Source of the DNA: Clostridia bacterium
GTDB lineage: Bacteria > Bacillota > Clostridia > Oscillospirales > QAKW01
Assembly: GCA_017442025.1 (NCBI GenBank)
Contig: JAFSBD010000336.1
Span: forward strand, 1 to 7,642
Length of the DNA stretch: 7,642 nt
Reading direction: 5' to 3'
Made by a program: the position numbers and the translations under genes. The notes beneath the pieces are model-generated. The model was not told where the DNA came from and ran no database searches. It worked only from the letters and a program-made list of their open reading frames with translations. Shown in pieces: positions 4,694 to 7,642 of the stretch; the first letter of the stretch is position 1, and each line of letters begins with the position of its first letter.

Positions 4694-5818
4694 ATGATTT
4701 ACGCTGTGATCTCTGAATTTAATCCCTTTCATAACGGGCACCGCTACCTTTTAGCGCAGTTGCCCCGCGGGGATGAGGACTATACGGTCTACTTCATGAG
4801 CGGCAGTTTTGTCCAGCGGGGAGAGCCGGCCGCTTTCGATAAATGGGAGCGAGCGGCGGCCGCGGTGCGCCATGGGGCAGATATCGTTTTTGAACTGCCG
4901 CTCCCCTTTGCCCTTTCCGATGGGGATCGCTTTGCCGCCAAGGGCGTGGAACTGGCGGCGGCATTGGGCCTGCCCGCCACCTTGGCCTTTGGCACCGAAT
5001 CCGAGTCCATCGAGGGCCTAATTCGCCTGGCAAGCCTTTCGGAGGAGACCCTCTCCCCCTTGATGAAAGAGAATTTAGAGCGGGGGCTTTCCTATGGCGC
5101 CGCCCGCCAGGCCGCCCTCGAGGCGCTCTGCCCCGAGGATGCCGCGCAGTTGCGCAGCCCCAATAATCTTTTGGCCTGCGGCTATATCCGCGCCTGCCTG
5201 CAAAAAGGGCTCGCTTTTCAAGGCATCCGCCGCACCGCGCCCCACGACGGCGCACCCATCGGCAATATTGCCTCCGCCTCCCATATCCGCCAACATCCCG
5301 AGACCTTCGGGCAATTTTGCCCCTGCGAACAAGGCCCCATGCTCTCAACCGAAACCGCCGAACGGGGGATGCTGACTCTGCTGAAAACCAAAACCGCCGA
5401 GCAACTGAAGGCAACGGCAAACATTTCCGAGGGGCTGGAAAACCGCATTTTAGCCGCCTTGGCGGAATGCGCCACTCTGCCCACTTTATATGATACCATC
5501 AAAACCAAGCGTTATTCCCACGCCAAGCTCCGCCGCGCTGTTGCCAGCGCCGCCTTGGGCCTGCCCGCGGGCCTGCCGGAGCAGGATGCGCCCTATCTGC
5601 GGGTGCTGGCCTTTGGAGAGCGGGGGCGCACCCTCCTAAAGCAACTGCGCACCACCGCCGCCCTTCCCCTTTGCCAAAGCGGGCGGGAATGCCAGGCGGC
5701 AAGCCCTGCCTTTTTTGAAATGGAGCGGCTGGCCACCGACCTTTGGTGCAGTTGGCTTATGGAGCCTCTCCCCGCCGGGGAGGACTATCGCCGCGGCGCA
5801 ATTTATATCCCTGAATAA
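4694..5818 (+). CDS. tmcAL: tRNA(Met) cytidine acetate ligase TmcAL
   Basis: A 374-aa protein of the YlbM/TmcAL family, which uses acetate and ATP to make N4-acetylcytidine at the wobble position of elongator tRNA-Met. It is somewhat shorter than the ~400-aa Bacillus protein. The N-terminal nucleotidyltransferase fold starts with AVISEFNPFHNGH (4-16, the HxGH-like HNGH). Then come FMSGSFVQRGEPAAFDKWERA (34-54), ELPLPFALSDGDRFAAKGV (67-85), SPNNLL (155-160) and GIRR..HDG (177-186). Next is NIASASHIR (191-199), and the C-terminal part has KRYSHAKLRR and APYLRVLAFGERG. The ATG is fixed by this conserved start; AAAGGA (4677-4682) lies 11 nt upstream, a little far. It is divergent from ackA. No terminator precedes the RNase J promoter, so its transcripts run into the RNase J leader terminator at 5931-5967. 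Confidence 0.93.
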   Translation: MIYAVISEFNPFHNGHRYLLAQLPRGDEDYTVYFMSGSFVQRGEPAAFDKWERAAAAVRHGADIVFELPLPFALSDGDRFAAKGVELAAALGLPATLAFGTESESIEGLIRLASLSEETLSPLMKENLERGLSYGAARQAALEALCPEDAAQLRSPNNLLACGYIRACLQKGLAFQGIRRTAPHDGAPIGNIASASHIRQHPETFGQFCPCEQGPMLSTETAERGMLTLLKTKTAEQLKATANISEGLENRILAALAECATLPTLYDTIKTKRYSHAKLRRAVASAALGLPAGLPEQDAPYLRVLAFGERGRTLLKQLRTTAALPLCQSGRECQAASPAFFEMERLATDLWCSWLMEPLPAGEDYRRGAIYIPE

Positions 5819-5822
5819 AATC

Positions 5823-5851
5823 TTGCACTTTCGGCTAAAATATGGTAAACT
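5823..5851 (+). promoter_or_regulatory. RNase J promoter
   Basis: TTGCAC (5823-5828), a 17-bp spacer ending in TGG, and TAAACT (5846-5851) make a credible extended -10 promoter 5 bp after the tmcAL stop. A perfect dyad, CATTAC-GTAT-GTAATG (5854-5869), covers the predicted start site. It could be an operator or the first leader hairpin. Confidence 0.7.
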
Positions 5852-5853
5852 GA

Positions 5854-5967
5854 CATTACGTATGTAATGCGGAGCCTCTTCCGCTTTGATTAAATAAGCT
5901 TCTTGAACGCCCATGGGAAGCTTCATCATCCCTGTTTGAAAACGGTATTTTCAAATGGGTTTTTATT
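5854..5967 (+). promoter_or_regulatory. Structured RNase J leader, probable attenuator
   Basis: The ~130-nt leader contains three hairpins: 5854-5859 with 5864-5869, 5869-5873 with 5880-5884, and 5896-5902 with 5917-5923. An intrinsic terminator at 5931-5967 follows. Only 23 nt, including the ribosome binding site, separate it from the RNase J ATG, leaving no room for another promoter. RNase J synthesis should therefore depend on reading through this terminator. I do not recognise a known riboswitch and see no clear antiterminator. A short stand-alone RNA of ~110 nt is an alternative. Confidence 0.55.
5931..5967 (+). terminator. Intrinsic terminator before RNase J
   Basis: TTTGAAAA (5935-5942) pairs with TTTTCAAA (5948-5955) around a 5-nt loop, extended by two wobble and two G-C pairs (5931-5934 with 5956-5959). 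TTTTTATT (5960-5967) follows immediately. The stem is AT-rich, so termination may be partial. It can end both tmcAL and RNase J leader transcripts. Confidence 0.7.
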
Positions 5968-5990
5968 GTGTTGTCTGGAAAGGAGAATAT

Positions 5991-7642
5991 ATGGAAAAAA
6001 CCAAAACCCAAACCAAAGCCCGCCAGCAGGCGCGCAAGGCCAAAAAAGGTCCTCGCCCCGCCGAGCGGCTGAACTTAGAGGAGCTCATTAATAATAACGA
6101 CCTGATCCGTGCGGCAGGAGGCAAGCGGGGCAATGCCCTGCCCGAAGAGCGCATCGCCTCCCAAGCAAAAAAACAGCCTGCCAAGAAAAAAACGGCCGCG
6201 GCCAATCCCGCGCCCAAAAAGCGCAAGGCCAAATCCAAACTGAAGATCATCCCCTTAGGGGGCCTGGATGAGATCGGCAAGAACATGACGATCTTTGAAT
6301 ATGAAAACGATATCATCCTCATCGATTGCGGCATGGCCTTCCCCGACAGCGATATGCCGGGCGTGGATCTGGTGATTCCCGATATTTCCTATCTGCGCAA
6401 AAATATCAGCAAGGTGCGGGGCATCTTCCTGACCCACGGCCATGAGGACCATATCGGCTCTCTGCCCTATGTTTTGAAAGAAATGAATGTGCCGGTCTAT
6501 GGCAATAAACTCACCCTCGGGTTGGTGCGCCGCAAGCTGGCGGAGCATCGGATGGAGAAGAGCGCCATGCTGATCGAGACCAAGCACGGTTCGGTAATCG
6601 AGCGGGGTTGCTTCAAGGTGGAGTTCATCAAGGTGAACCATTCCATCCCCGACGCTTCAGGCTTTGCTATCAAGACCCCCATCGGTACCATCCTTCATAC
6701 CGGCGACTTTAAGATCGATACCACCCCCATCCACGGCCGCTCCATCGATTTGGCGCGGATCGGCGAGCTGGGCAAGGAGGGGATCCTCCTGCTGATGAGC
6801 GATTCCACCAACGCCGGTCGGCCGGGCATCGCCCTTTCGGAGAAGAAGGTGGGCAAACAGCTTTTCAGCATCTTTGAAGGGGCGCAGGAGAAGCGGATCA
6901 TCGTTGCCTCCTTTGCCTCAAACGTCCATCGGGTGCAGCAGATCATCGATGCCTCGGTGCATTACGGCCGCAAGGTGGCCACCTCCGGGCGGTCGATGGA
7001 GAGCGTTATCGCGGTCGCCCATGAGCTGGGCTATCTTAAAATTCCCAAAGGAACGCTGATCCCCTTGGAGCAGGTCTCCAAATTCCCGCCCAATAAGATC
7101 ACCCTCATCACCACCGGCTCCCAAGGCGAGCCGATGAGTGCCCTTTACCGCATGGCCTTTTCCGACCATCGCACCATCTCGGTCAACGCCAACGACCTGA
7201 TCATTATCTCCGCCTCCCCCATTCCGGGCAATGAGCGGCTGGTCAGCCGCGTGGCCAACGAGCTGGAAAAGCTGGGCGCTACCGTTGTGGATAATAAAAT
7301 GGCGGATATCCATGTTTCGGGCCATGCCTGCCAGGAGGAGCTTAAGCTGATCCTGGGGCTGGCAAAGCCGAAATTCTTTATGCCGGTTCACGGCGAATAT
7401 CATCATCTGGCCGCCCACGCCCAGCTGGCGATGGAAACAGGCATCGAGGAGCAAAACATCTTTGTCGGTGCCAACGGCAACATCTTAGAGCTTTCGGAAA
7501 AATCCGCCAAGCTCAATGGCAGCGTGCAGGCAGGCGCGGTGATGATCGATGGCGCAGGCATCGGGGATGTGGGCAACATTGTCCTGCGGGATCGCCGCAT
7601 TCTTGCCGACGACGGCATCATCATTGCAGTGGCCGCCATCAG
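5991..7642 (+). CDS. rnj: Ribonuclease J, C terminus beyond the window
   Basis: The frame stays open for 550 codons to the right edge. RNase J is a zinc-dependent 5'-to-3' exonuclease and endonuclease central to mRNA decay and rRNA maturation. The metallo-beta-lactamase part begins at LKIIPLGGLDEIGKN (84-98), with HGHEDH (149-154, metal ligands H149, H151, D153, H154), H217 in NHSIPD and D239 in HTGDFK. The beta-CASP part shows ASFASNVHR (306-314) and TTGSQGEP (374-381). The lactamase fold returns with PVHGEYHH (465-472, H467). Compared with Bacillus RNase J1 it carries ~75 extra N-terminal residues, rich in Lys, Ala and Gln (KTQTKARQQARKAKK, PAKKKTAAANPAPKKRKAKS), likely disordered and RNA-binding. 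AAAGGAG (5979-5985) is 5 nt from the ATG. About 80-90 C-terminal residues are probably missing. Confidence 0.96.
   Translation, partial: MEKTKTQTKARQQARKAKKGPRPAERLNLEELINNNDLIRAAGGKRGNALPEERIASQAKKQPAKKKTAAANPAPKKRKAKSKLKIIPLGGLDEIGKNMTIFEYENDIILIDCGMAFPDSDMPGVDLVIPDISYLRKNISKVRGIFLTHGHEDHIGSLPYVLKEMNVPVYGNKLTLGLVRRKLAEHRMEKSAMLIETKHGSVIERGCFKVEFIKVNHSIPDASGFAIKTPIGTILHTGDFKIDTTPIHGRSIDLARIGELGKEGILLLMSDSTNAGRPGIALSEKKVGKQLFSIFEGAQEKRIIVASFASNVHRVQQIIDASVHYGRKVATSGRSMESVIAVAHELGYLKIPKGTLIPLEQVSKFPPNKITLITTGSQGEPMSALYRMAFSDHRTISVNANDLIIISASPIPGNERLVSRVANELEKLGATVVDNKMADIHVSGHACQEELKLILGLAKPKFFMPVHGEYHHLAAHAQLAMETGIEEQNIFVGANGNILELSEKSAKLNGSVQAGAVMIDGAGIGDVGNIVLRDRRILADDGIIIAVAAI

Overview
The window looks like a piece of chromosome from a Gram-positive anaerobe of the Firmicutes, most likely class Clostridia. 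The evidence is an RNase J, a LytR-CpsA-Psr (LCP) protein, the tRNA(Met) acetate ligase TmcAL, acetate kinase, an ECF-type biotin transporter subunit, AAAGGAG-type ribosome binding sites and TTGACA/TATAAT promoters. The genus cannot be read from the sequence. I see no insertion sequence, phage gene or CRISPR array.

From position 4587 down to 73 everything reads on the minus strand. In transcription order it holds: ackA (acetate kinase) and an LCP cell-wall ligase gene; tRNA-Arg(ACG) and its terminator; a ~230-nt structured element (copy B); birA and bioY (biotin ligase and biotin uptake, overlapping ATGA); tRNA-Thr(TGT) and tRNA-Tyr(GTA); then a second structured element (copy A). Positions 4694-7642 read on the plus strand: tmcAL, then an RNase J gene that runs off the right edge. 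The divergent ackA/tmcAL gap carries a consensus ackA promoter.

The most unusual content lies outside the proteins. Two stretches without a plausible gene (73-304 and 1931-2160) have the same architecture on the minus strand: three hairpins in the same order and a terminator hairpin. They share short conserved motifs, while many paired bases differ between copies and remain paired. This is what two members of a structured RNA family look like. Each sits directly after a tRNA gene. In both places the last 9 nt of the tRNA (five acceptor bases, discriminator, CCA) reappear as an inverted copy on the far side of the tRNA's trailer hairpin. I do not recognise the family.

Other regulatory points: the birA promoter is placed so that transcription should begin at the start codon (leaderless mRNA). 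The promoter of the Thr-Tyr tRNA operon has its -35 box over the bioY stop codon. RNase J has a promoter followed by a leader with three hairpins and an intrinsic terminator ending 23 nt before the ATG, so its expression probably depends on readthrough of that terminator.

Functionally, birA and bioY form a biotin uptake and attachment unit. ackA (acetate to acetyl phosphate) and tmcAL (acetate used to modify tRNA) both handle acetate. tmcAL, RNase J and the tRNA genes all concern RNA metabolism.
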